DNA of 64,000 bases from Planctomyces sp. SH-PL62 (lineage in GTDB: Bacteria > Planctomycetota > Planctomycetia > Planctomycetales > Planctomycetaceae), in contig CAMDEA010000017.1 of NCBI GenBank assembly GCA_945893045.1, forward strand, positions 1 to 64,000. Direction: 5' to 3'. The position numbers were made by a program, and so were the translations under genes. Shown here one piece after another: positions 37,376 through 43,950 of the stretch. Under the pieces are notes generated by a model. It was not told where the DNA came from. It worked only from the letters and a program-made list of their open reading frames with translations, and made no database searches. Each line of letters opens with the position of its first letter. The first letter of the stretch is position 1.

Positions 37376-37921
37376 ATGGCACACATCAAACTGCCCGACG
37401 GTGAGCCAGGGATCTCTGGACTGCTGGTCGCTTATCGCGACACCGAACAGCACATCAACGGTCTTACGCAAGCCGCGATGCGCGGTCCGTCGTCGCTGAC
37501 CGAGGCGGAGCGTGAATTGATCGCGGCGTATGTCTCCGCCGGCAACGACTGTGTTTTCTGAATGCAGGCCCACGGAGCCGCGGCGCGGCAACTGCTCGGT
37601 GAGCAGTCTGATGTGGTGGCGGAAGTCTTCGCGGACGTGGACACCGCCAAGATCGACGACAAGTTGCGAGCATTGCTGGTGATTGCGGAGAAAGTCCGTA
37701 TCGACGGACGGCTGGTCACGGACAACGACGTGCGAGTTGCTCGCGAGGCGGGCGCGGACGACAAAGCGATCCACGATACCGTCCTGATCGCCGCGATGTT
37801 TTCGATGTTCAATCGGTATGTCGATGGCCTGGCGACGTGGACGCCAACCGATCCTTCGTTTTACGAAGAGACGGGGAAGCGGCTCGCGACCATGGGCTAC
37901 GGCAGCCGCTTTCGCGAATAA
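37376..37921 (+). CDS. AhpD-like peroxidase-related selenoprotein (CxxU)
   Basis: 181 residues if TGA 37559-37561 is selenocysteine (residue 62). The ATG at 37376 has GGAG seven bases upstream and the gene begins 33 bases after the deiodinase-like gene, so they are probably cotranscribed. The family is the alkylhydroperoxidase AhpD-like core. AERELIAAYVSAGNDCVF-U-MQAH matches the usual N-x-C-x-Y-C-x-x-x-H with the second Cys as Sec (Cys59, U62, His66). The C-terminal part (LRALLVIAEKV, HDTVLIAAMFSMFNRYVDGL) is typical of peroxidase-related CMD proteins. There is no signal peptide, so it is cytoplasmic, unlike the other two. Homologues with Cys in this position are common. Confidence 0.9.
37591..37607 (+). 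promoter_or_regulatory. bacterial SECIS-like hairpin 3
   Basis: ACTGCTC (37591-37597) and GAGCAGT (37601-37607) pair perfectly around GGT; opening one pair gives a CGGTG loop. It starts 29 bases after the TGA (37559-37561), with the loop G-T 37 bases after it. That is at the long end of the spacing usually accepted for bacterial SECIS elements. Confidence 0.6.
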
Positions 37922-37981
37922 AGTAGCCGAGTCACTCCGTGACTCGATTCTCGGTTCGAGTCACGGAGTGACTCGGCTACT
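37922..37981. repeat. palindromic repeat with perfect 26-base arms
   Basis: Arms 37922-37947 and 37956-37981, built on AGTAGCCGAGTCACTCCGTG then ACTCGA, with an 8-base centre. It directly follows the AhpD-like gene's TAA stop and lies five bases before the stop of the gene on the opposite strand. It could be a bidirectional terminator. Confidence 0.93.
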
Positions 37982-37986
37982 TTGTC

Positions 37987-40005
37987 TCATCGCGGCAGCG
38001 AAGCGACGTTCGGGCGGCGGAGCAGGAGTTGGAACGACTCGTAGGAATGCACGGCCATGCCGCCAAACTTCTTGTACGAGCGAAATGAGTTCTCCGCTGC
38101 TTTGACTTGTTCCAGGAACGTGTCGTAGCTGTCGTCGCCGAAAGTGATCTTCGAGAGCATCTCGCTGGTGGCTTGGAAGGCGGGGATCTCGGCTCGGCCG
38201 GGATTGGCGAGATTGCGGTTGCGGAAGTTGCCGAGTTCGGGATCGACGCGGATGGCGGTTTCCGCGGCGGCTCGCAGTTGAGCGATGGCGGTGGGCGTCA
38301 GGTTCTGGCTGACGGCACCGAATTTGTCGCTGACGGTTTTCATCGCTCGTTGAAACCGAGCCAGCTCTTCGCCATTGGGTGCGAGCGGGACTTCCAATCC
38401 GATGTGGACGTTCTCGCCGTCGTCGAGCCGCCGCACTCTGAAACCTTCGTAGCGGCACAGGTCGCCAAATTCGCGAGCATTGCCACGGATCGCAGTTTCA
38501 AAGCGCTTGCGCGGCAAGCCGACAACGAACCAAGTGTCGGTGGGTGCGGACATGGAAGTCTCGACCCCCATGAAGACCCGCGCGCCTTTTGTCTCTTCGG
38601 CATAGCGCAGGATGTCTTGGCCGTGGACGACCATGCCATCGGCTCCGTCGGCGTTGTCGCGGTAGTTCATGATGCCCACATTGTCGAGCAGATCGACGCA
38701 GTGCCAACTGGCCGGCTTCTTCTTGCCGTTAAACGAGACCTCGCCAACCGGCTTGCCGGTCTGCTTGTCGGTATGATGCCACCAGAAGGGGAGATCGATG
38801 CCAAACGCCAATCCCGATTGCGTGCGCACGCGGCGCTGGCATTCGACATGTACGTCGAGAAATTCTTTGAGCATCCTCTCGCGGCGCGTGCGGTCGCCCC
38901 AGCCGAGCAGCACGTGCGGTTCGTTATCGAAATGAATGCCGTCGAAGCGTTGCTCCGGTGGCGACGCTTGATTGAACGCGATAATCGCCTCGACCACGCC
39001 CAGCGGGATCGAGTGCTTCAAGCGGGCACAGTATTCGGGATCGCCGTCGAGCGCGTGAATTTGCAGACGAGTCTGATGCGCAGCGGCGAGAAACGTCCGC
39101 AGCTTCTCGGTGTGACGCAACTCCACGCGAGCCGGTGCGGCTTTGCCGTTCGGTTGCGCAGCCAACGTGCTCATGGCGTCGGTCTTGTAGCCGACCTGCA
39201 CCCAGAGTTGCTCGATCCCTTCGGCCGCGCACAGGTCGAAGAGGCCATCGCGCGCGGTCTCGTTGTCGAGGAACTCGCTGAGTTGCCAGAGCCACATCGT
39301 GCGCGGCGCGGCATGTCGGACGATCTGGCGTTCGGCGTTTTCTGGCGAGTTCGGATTCAACTTCGCGGCGGCGGAGGTCTTGAAGCTGATGTCGTCGATG
39401 TAGATCGTCGATTGACCGACCGAATGAAACAGCAGCGTCAGTCCGCCCAGGTTCGACAGGTCCAATGCCGCCGCGTCCTTGAGCGGAACGAGCACCTCTT
39501 GCCACTGGCGGCTGACGCCATCGGGCAGAAACCCGCGAATCTCACCCAGTTCGAGCGAGTCTTCTTTCTCATGCCACGAACGATCCGACATCTTGACCTG
39601 GAACCGTTCACCGCCGACTTGCCCGCGAATCCAGAACGAGAGATAGGCATACGGCCGCGCGTCGAGGAAGCGTTTCTTGGCCGCCTTGGCGTTGAAGAAT
39701 TGGAACCAGACGCCGCAGTAACCCTCTTCGCGTTTGTCGGCGCGGATGCGCAGGCTGGTGCCGTTGGGGCCGCCGTGGAAGAAAGACTTGTCTCGGAGGA
39801 TGTCGATCTTGCTGGCTCCGGCTTGGAACCGGCCGTGCTGACCATCCATCGCGTTGGGAGTGCCGCTCTCGAAGTCATCGACCAGCGCGACCTCCGGGAC
39901 CGCGGCCTGTGCCGTGACTGTCATCAGCGTCGCGCCGACGATCAACGTGGCGAGCGCCCACCAACCGCGGCGCGTCGTTGAGTGATTGGAATGCAGACGT
40001 TTCAC
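37987..40005 (-). CDS. secreted protein with carbohydrate-binding-like and TIM-barrel-like domains
   Basis: 672 residues. A signal peptide of about 35 residues (WWALATLIVGATLMTVTAQA) is followed by a beta-sandwich resembling CBM11/CIA30-like modules (VALVDDFESG near the start, YLSFWIRG, then STIYIDDISF at about 200-212). The larger C-terminal part looks like a TIM-barrel hydrolase-type fold: MWLWQLSEFL, LWVQVGYK, FDGIHFDNEPHVLLGW with acidic residues, and VGIMNYRDNADG. I cannot assign a glycoside hydrolase family or catalytic pair. It is probably an exported carbohydrate-active protein. Convergent with the AhpD-like gene. Confidence 0.75.
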   Translation of the reverse strand: MKRLHSNHSTTRRGWWALATLIVGATLMTVTAQAAVPEVALVDDFESGTPNAMDGQHGRFQAGASKIDILRDKSFFHGGPNGTSLRIRADKREEGYCGVWFQFFNAKAAKKRFLDARPYAYLSFWIRGQVGGERFQVKMSDRSWHEKEDSLELGEIRGFLPDGVSRQWQEVLVPLKDAAALDLSNLGGLTLLFHSVGQSTIYIDDISFKTSAAAKLNPNSPENAERQIVRHAAPRTMWLWQLSEFLDNETARDGLFDLCAAEGIEQLWVQVGYKTDAMSTLAAQPNGKAAPARVELRHTEKLRTFLAAAHQTRLQIHALDGDPEYCARLKHSIPLGVVEAIIAFNQASPPEQRFDGIHFDNEPHVLLGWGDRTRRERMLKEFLDVHVECQRRVRTQSGLAFGIDLPFWWHHTDKQTGKPVGEVSFNGKKKPASWHCVDLLDNVGIMNYRDNADGADGMVVHGQDILRYAEETKGARVFMGVETSMSAPTDTWFVVGLPRKRFETAIRGNAREFGDLCRYEGFRVRRLDDGENVHIGLEVPLAPNGEELARFQRAMKTVSDKFGAVSQNLTPTAIAQLRAAAETAIRVDPELGNFRNRNLANPGRAEIPAFQATSEMLSKITFGDDSYDTFLEQVKAAENSFRSYKKFGGMAVHSYESFQLLLRRPNVASLPR

Positions 40006-40043
40006 AGCGTCCTCGCCAGAAAAGAATCAAGTGAGTTTTAATC

Positions 40044-40283
40044 ACTCAAACTGAGCGGTGTTTGAGTCCCGCTAGGGACGTATCGAAAATAGCCCAGCAC
40101 GTCAGTGCTGGGTTTCGTGGCGACAATCCTCACAAAGTCCCGTCAGGGACGACCGAAAGCGAATCTGTTCTGTCGTCCCTGACGGGACTCAAGAGGCACG
40201 TTGAACGGTCATCCCAGCACTGACGTGCTGGGCTATTTTCGAGTGTCCCTAACGGGACAAAAACAAAACCGCTCAGTTTGAGT
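40044..40283. repeat. 240-bp multi-hairpin element with 16-base terminal inverted repeats
   Basis: The ends ACTCAAACTGAGCGGT (40044-40059) and ACCGCTCAGTTTGAGT (40268-40283) are perfect inverted copies. Inside are paired words: AGTCCCGCTAGGGAC with GTCCCTAACGGGAC, TAGCCCAGCACGTCAGTGCT with AGCACTGACGTGCTGGGCTA, and GTCCCGTCAGGGACGAC with GTCGTCCCTGACGGGAC. Only one copy is in this window. It resembles a non-autonomous mobile element in form but has no coding capacity. Confidence 0.85.
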
Positions 40284-40311
40284 AATCAGCATTCGATGTG
40301 TCACCGACCTC

Positions 40312-40525
40312 CTGGTCTTGGCCCCAACGGGGACGAACTCGATAGCCCAGGGCAACGCCCTGGGTTGGAGACACGAAAAAGATTCCTTAGCCCTGAGGGG
40401 GCGCGACAGGCATGAGTGTCATGCAAGTTGCGCCCTGTTGGGGCTACAGCATCAAATGGTGTTGCACCAACCCAGGGTGTTGCCCTGGGCTATCGAGTCG
40501 CTCCCCTTTGGGGCTGAAACCAGAG
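40312..40525. repeat. about 200-bp multi-hairpin element, copy 3
   Basis: Starts near TTGGCCCCAACGGGGAC and ACTCGATAGCCCAGGGC, includes TAGCCCTGAGGGGGCGC facing TTGCGCCCTGTTGGGGCT, and ends with CCAGGGTGTTGCCCTGGG, CTATCGAGTCG and CCCTTTGGGGCTGA. Same family as 27037-27239. Confidence 0.88.
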
Positions 40526-40670
40526 GGTCGATGGCACTCAATCCATTCTGCCCGTTGAATCCGGCGCGGCGCGAGCCGAGTCGTTGAGCCGACGAGATCA
40601 GTCCGCATTCGCGGAGGATGTTGCCGGTTGGAGAAACTCTGCGCGGCGATTCGGAGAGTTGTGGTCGCAA

Positions 40671-40759
40671 AGGGGTCGGGAGTCTTTTTCCTGCCGCACA
40701 ACACGAGTCCCACAAGCGGACATCTCTCAACTGCGGCAGGAAAAAGACTCCCGACCCCT
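40671..40759. repeat. palindromic repeat with perfect 28-base arms
   Basis: Arms 40671-40698 (AGGGGTCGGGAGTCTTTTTC, then CTGCCGCA) and 40732-40759 pair perfectly across a 33-base spacer. A half copy is at 43-60. No gene is seen in 40006-40949: this stretch holds three repeat elements and, from 40760 on, short inverted words only. Confidence 0.93.
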
Positions 40760-40949
40760 GACCAAAAAAAGAACGGCTGGTCACGAGCCACATCGCGTGC
40801 GACAGATCACACGACTGCATGCAGTCGCGTGTTCCATTCGCAGGCGGAAGAACCGCAGGGGAACGGTTCGATGGCTCGCGACCAGCCGTGAGACAGTTTG
40901 GCGAGCGGCCTCGCTCGCCTGTCTCATTCGCGGACGCAATTGTTGACCT

Positions 40950-41408
40950 TCAACGGCGCACGACTTCGACCGGATCGGAATGCGGCAGGTCCGCTGGAAT
41001 CTGTTCCAGCGTTGTGCCGGTTTCATATTGCCGCGCCGCCGACTCGTCCGCCGCCGACAGTACGACAATCTGATACCGCTGCCCCGACTCCGTCGTCTCG
41101 TTGCCGAAATGCGCACGTGCCGAATATGTCTGGGCCTCCTGCCGTTCCGCCCGTCCTTGGACCCACCAAGGGGATTGATCATTGGCGTCTCGCACCAGGA
41201 TCACCGGCCATCCCTGGCTGACTTCGCACGTCAGGTGCTCGATGCGACCGACTGGAGCCCCCGACTTGGTACTGACCGCGATCGGAGCCATAGTCGTTGT
41301 GGCCGCGAGTGCCTTTGATGGTTGGGAGTATCTCCAAACCCCGAACCCCGCCGCTCCCAAGACGGGCAGGGCGGTTGCCCAATAAATCCACTTTCGCGAG
41401 AGCTTCAT
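40950..41408 (-). CDS. membrane-anchored protein of unknown function
   Basis: 152 residues with one N-terminal membrane segment (WIYWATALPVLGAAGFGVWR, about residues 7-26) and an extracytoplasmic part of about 120 residues. The latter includes GWPVILVRDANDQSPWWVQG and YQIVVLSAADESAA, which look like a small beta-rich domain. Similar short planctomycete proteins have no assigned role. It stands alone, with repeats upstream of its end and an unassigned 250-base gap before the PfkB gene. Confidence 0.65.
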   Translation of the reverse strand: MKLSRKWIYWATALPVLGAAGFGVWRYSQPSKALAATTTMAPIAVSTKSGAPVGRIEHLTCEVSQGWPVILVRDANDQSPWWVQGRAERQEAQTYSARAHFGNETTESGQRYQIVVLSAADESAARQYETGTTLEQIPADLPHSDPVEVVRR

Positions 41409-41658
41409 GATGGTTCCTCCGACCAGATGCCGTCCGTGGCTGGCTGCCGTCGAACTCCGTCAACGGCTGACTGTCATTGAGTCTGTCGCCCAAACATACC
41501 CGCGCCGCGCCGCGACTCTTCAGCGAATTTCGTGAGTCGCGCGGCTTTCACAGAGGGACTCCGCACGTTGTGATCGGCGTGTCGATGACCGAAACTCGGC
41601 CGATCAGGAAAACTGTGTCGTTGTTTTGGTCATTAGGATTTGGAGCTTGGGATTTCTC

Positions 41659-42591
41659 ATGTCACCCCCTTTTACGATCGTCGGTTTGGGCGAGTCGCTG
41701 TTCGATGTTTTTCCCGACCGAGCCATTCTCGGTGGAGCTCCACTGAACGTCGCGCACCATGCGAATCAACTTTGTTCCGCAAGCGGCGGCCGAGGTGTCG
41801 TCGCCAGCCGCGCGGGGACCGATAAGCTCGGCCAGCGCATGTTGGAGGAACTGCGAGTCCGCAACCTCTCGGCCGAGTTCGTGCAGATCGACGCCGCGCA
41901 CCCGACCGGTCGAGTAGACATCACGCTTCGCAACGGCGAGCCGACTTATGACTTTCTGGCCGACGTCGCGTGGGATCATCTGGAATGGACACCGGAATGG
42001 CGGCGGCTGGCCGAGACCTGCGACGCGGTCGTCTTCGGCACGTTGGCTCAACGCTGCCCGACTTCGCGCGCGACAGCACAGCGCTTTGTGGAAACGGCGC
42101 GGCAGGCCGTGCGACTCTTCGACGTCAATCTGCGCGTGACGTTTTATGACGCCGACAGTTTGCGGCGCGGAGCCGAACTCGCCACCGCCATTAAGTTGAA
42201 TGAAGACGAATTGCCGATCGTGCTGAACCTGTTGGGACTCGCGGCAGACGACGAGCGATCTCGCGACGGAGCAACACGGCTTTTGCATCACTTCGCGCCG
42301 AGCGGTTTGCGATTTGTCGTGGTCACACACGGTGAGAAGGGGACAGAACTGCTGACAGGCGACACCAGTGTTCGCGGCGAGATCGCGCGGTTTGAGCGGC
42401 ATCCCAACGCCGACAACGTCGGAGCCGGTGATGCCTGTTCGGCGGGATTGCTCTGGGGCTGGCTCAACAACTGGTCGCCGGAGCAAACCGTGACACTCGC
42501 CAATCGGTTGGGAGCCTTCGTCGCCTCGCAACCAGGAGCGACACCATTGTTACCCGTCGATCTGCTGGCGAGCGGGGCGGCGTCCATGTAG
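41659..42591 (+). CDS. PfkB family sugar kinase (fructokinase-like)
   Basis: 310 residues from the ATG at 41659; the 11 codons upstream are not family-like. The ribokinase/PfkB fold is shown by the start (FTIVGLGESLFDVFP), the LGGAPLNVAHHANQL substrate-binding segment, RAGTDKLGQRMLEEL, LFDVNLR, and the C-terminal signature DNVGAGDAC with the catalytic Asp. It phosphorylates a sugar, most likely fructose or a similar hexose, with ATP in the cytoplasm. The TAG stop (42589-42591) is the first three bases of the palindrome 42589-42653. Confidence 0.93.
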   Translation: MSPPFTIVGLGESLFDVFPDRAILGGAPLNVAHHANQLCSASGGRGVVASRAGTDKLGQRMLEELRVRNLSAEFVQIDAAHPTGRVDITLRNGEPTYDFLADVAWDHLEWTPEWRRLAETCDAVVFGTLAQRCPTSRATAQRFVETARQAVRLFDVNLRVTFYDADSLRRGAELATAIKLNEDELPIVLNLLGLAADDERSRDGATRLLHHFAPSGLRFVVVTHGEKGTELLTGDTSVRGEIARFERHPNADNVGAGDACSAGLLWGWLNNWSPEQTVTLANRLGAFVASQPGATPLLPVDLLASGAASM

Positions 42592-42653
42592 CAGGCACAT
42601 TCCATGTGCCGTCAGCCTGAGAAACGCTGACGGCACATGGAATGTGCCTGCTA
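42589..42653. repeat. palindromic repeat supplying stop codons to both flanking genes
   Basis: TAGCAGGCACATTCCATGTG then CCGTCAGC (from 42589) faces an inverted copy ending in GGAATGTGCCTGCTA at 42653, around a 9-base centre. The first TAG ends the PfkB gene; the last CTA is the TAG stop of the WD40 gene on the other strand. Confidence 0.93.
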
Positions 42654-43604
42654 CCTTTCCGGCCAGTCCCACACACGCAGCATTCGGTCGAGGCTGACGG
42701 TCGCGACTCGCGGAGTTTTTGAATCACACGTCAGATCATGGATCGGCTGGCCGGTCGCGAAGGTGCGCAAGCAACGTCCCGACGACACGTCCCAGCCATG
42801 CAACGAGCCATCCCAGCTCGCGCTGACCAATTCTTTGCCGACCCAGCCCAGGCCGGAGACCGCTTCCGGCTGATGAAACTCGCGCAGCGACTGGCGTGTT
42901 GCCATGTCCCAAACCTTGAGCATCCCGTTCCAGTCGCCGCTGATGAGTTGCTGGCCATCCGCGCTCAGCAGCAACCGGCTGATTTCCGTGTCAGAAGCTC
43001 TCACGGCCTGCGTGATTTGTCGCGTCGCCGCGTCGCGCCAAATCAGTTGCCCATCCGCGCCGGCGGTGACGAGCCATTTGCCATCCGACGAATACAGTGC
43101 CTGCTTGACCGCTCCGCGATGATCCGGTTTGAACTGCTTCGAGCCGCGTCCATCCACGAAAAACAACGAACCGTCGCGCATCCCCAACACGAACTCCAAC
43201 GAATTTGCATTTGGCCGAAACGCGAGACAGATCGCCGCCGTCGGGAGTCCAGGCAGCTCGACTCGTGTGGGCTCCGGCTGATTGAACTGCCAGCCGACCA
43301 AGCCGCGATCCAAGTCCGTGACCGTCACCAATCCATCCAACGACCAGGTCAAACTGACCAGCGGCGACGTATGGCCCGACTCCAATTTGAGCGGCGGATC
43401 GCTGACATTGCGCCAGACCAACACGTCGCCGCTCGCGGAACAGGCCGCCAACTGCTGGCCGTCAGGACTGAATCGCACGAGCGAGAGTCGTTCGACATTC
43501 GTCTTTACTTCGCGCGGAGTGAGTGAAGGCACCGCAGGTTTGGTTGGACCGCAACCACTCAGAAGACAACACACGAAAAGTAGGAAGACGACACTTTCGA
43601 TCAG
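42651..43604 (-). CDS. WD40-repeat lipoprotein
   Basis: About 317 residues if started near 43604. A lipoprotein signal is visible (SVVFLLFVCCLLSGCG; lipobox Cys), but the nearest in-frame candidate is a CTG at 43604. The open frame runs upstream to 43952, but that part is translated from the repeat at 43629-43812 and is not family-like. The body is a WD40 propeller: LVRFSPDGQQLAACSASGDV, LWRNVSDPPLKLESGHTSPL, SSDGKWLVTAGADGQLIWRD, SADGQQLISGDWNGMLKVWD, VSASWDGSLHGWD and a last repeat ending LRVWDWPER. It is probably lipid-anchored; ligand unknown. The start is uncertain. Confidence 0.78.
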   Translation of the reverse strand: MIESVVFLLFVCCLLSGCGPTKPAVPSLTPREVKTNVERLSLVRFSPDGQQLAACSASGDVLVWRNVSDPPLKLESGHTSPLVSLTWSLDGLVTVTDLDRGLVGWQFNQPEPTRVELPGLPTAAICLAFRPNANSLEFVLGMRDGSLFFVDGRGSKQFKPDHRGAVKQALYSSDGKWLVTAGADGQLIWRDAATRQITQAVRASDTEISRLLLSADGQQLISGDWNGMLKVWDMATRQSLREFHQPEAVSGLGWVGKELVSASWDGSLHGWDVSSGRCLRTFATGQPIHDLTCDSKTPRVATVSLDRMLRVWDWPER

Positions 43605-43628
43605 CCTGGAATTGTTCGGTGATTCGTG

Positions 43629-43812
43629 GCCCGAAGGGTCGAAACTCGAAAGCCCAGGGCGCAGCCCTGGGAATGGTTGTCGATGAAATCCATTAGCCCT
43701 GAAGGGGCGTAACTGACCACGACGTTTCGCCCCTTCAGGGCTAGCTTCTTGGTGGCGTCCGTCGTTCCCAGGGCTGCACCCTGGGCTATCGAGTCTTACC
43801 CCGTTGGGGCAA
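43629..43812. repeat. about 200-bp multi-hairpin element, copy 4
   Basis: Contains GGCCCGAAGGGTCG, AAGCCCAGGGCGCAGCCCTG, TAGCCCTGAAGGGGCGTAAC facing TTTCGCCCCTTCAGGGCTA, then CCCAGGGCTGCACCCTGGG, CTATCGAGTC and ACCCCGTTGGGGC. It lies between the divergent WD40 and gamma-glutamyltransferase genes and partly extends the WD40 reading frame. Confidence 0.86.
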
Positions 43813-43950
43813 AGCAGCATTCCAAAACAGACTGGCTCGCATTTGGTGGCAGCGCTGAATCGCGATAGGCTGTGGGCTGTGAGCGCGGTGCAATGCCAGC
43901 CAATGTGGTTGGCGGTCGATCGCTCCGTCATGTTCGTGGGAGATGTGTCC

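Noticed and set aside
33369-37561. Reading the three TGA-interrupted genes as pseudogenes or six separate short ORFs
   Set aside because: Each interruption is a single TGA exactly at the redox residue, both sides are well conserved and in the same frame, the downstream ORFs lack ribosome-binding sites, and each TGA is followed by a GU-loop hairpin.
40006-40949. A protein gene in the 940-base gap
   Set aside because: Short ORFs here are translations of the three repeat elements and have no family resemblance.
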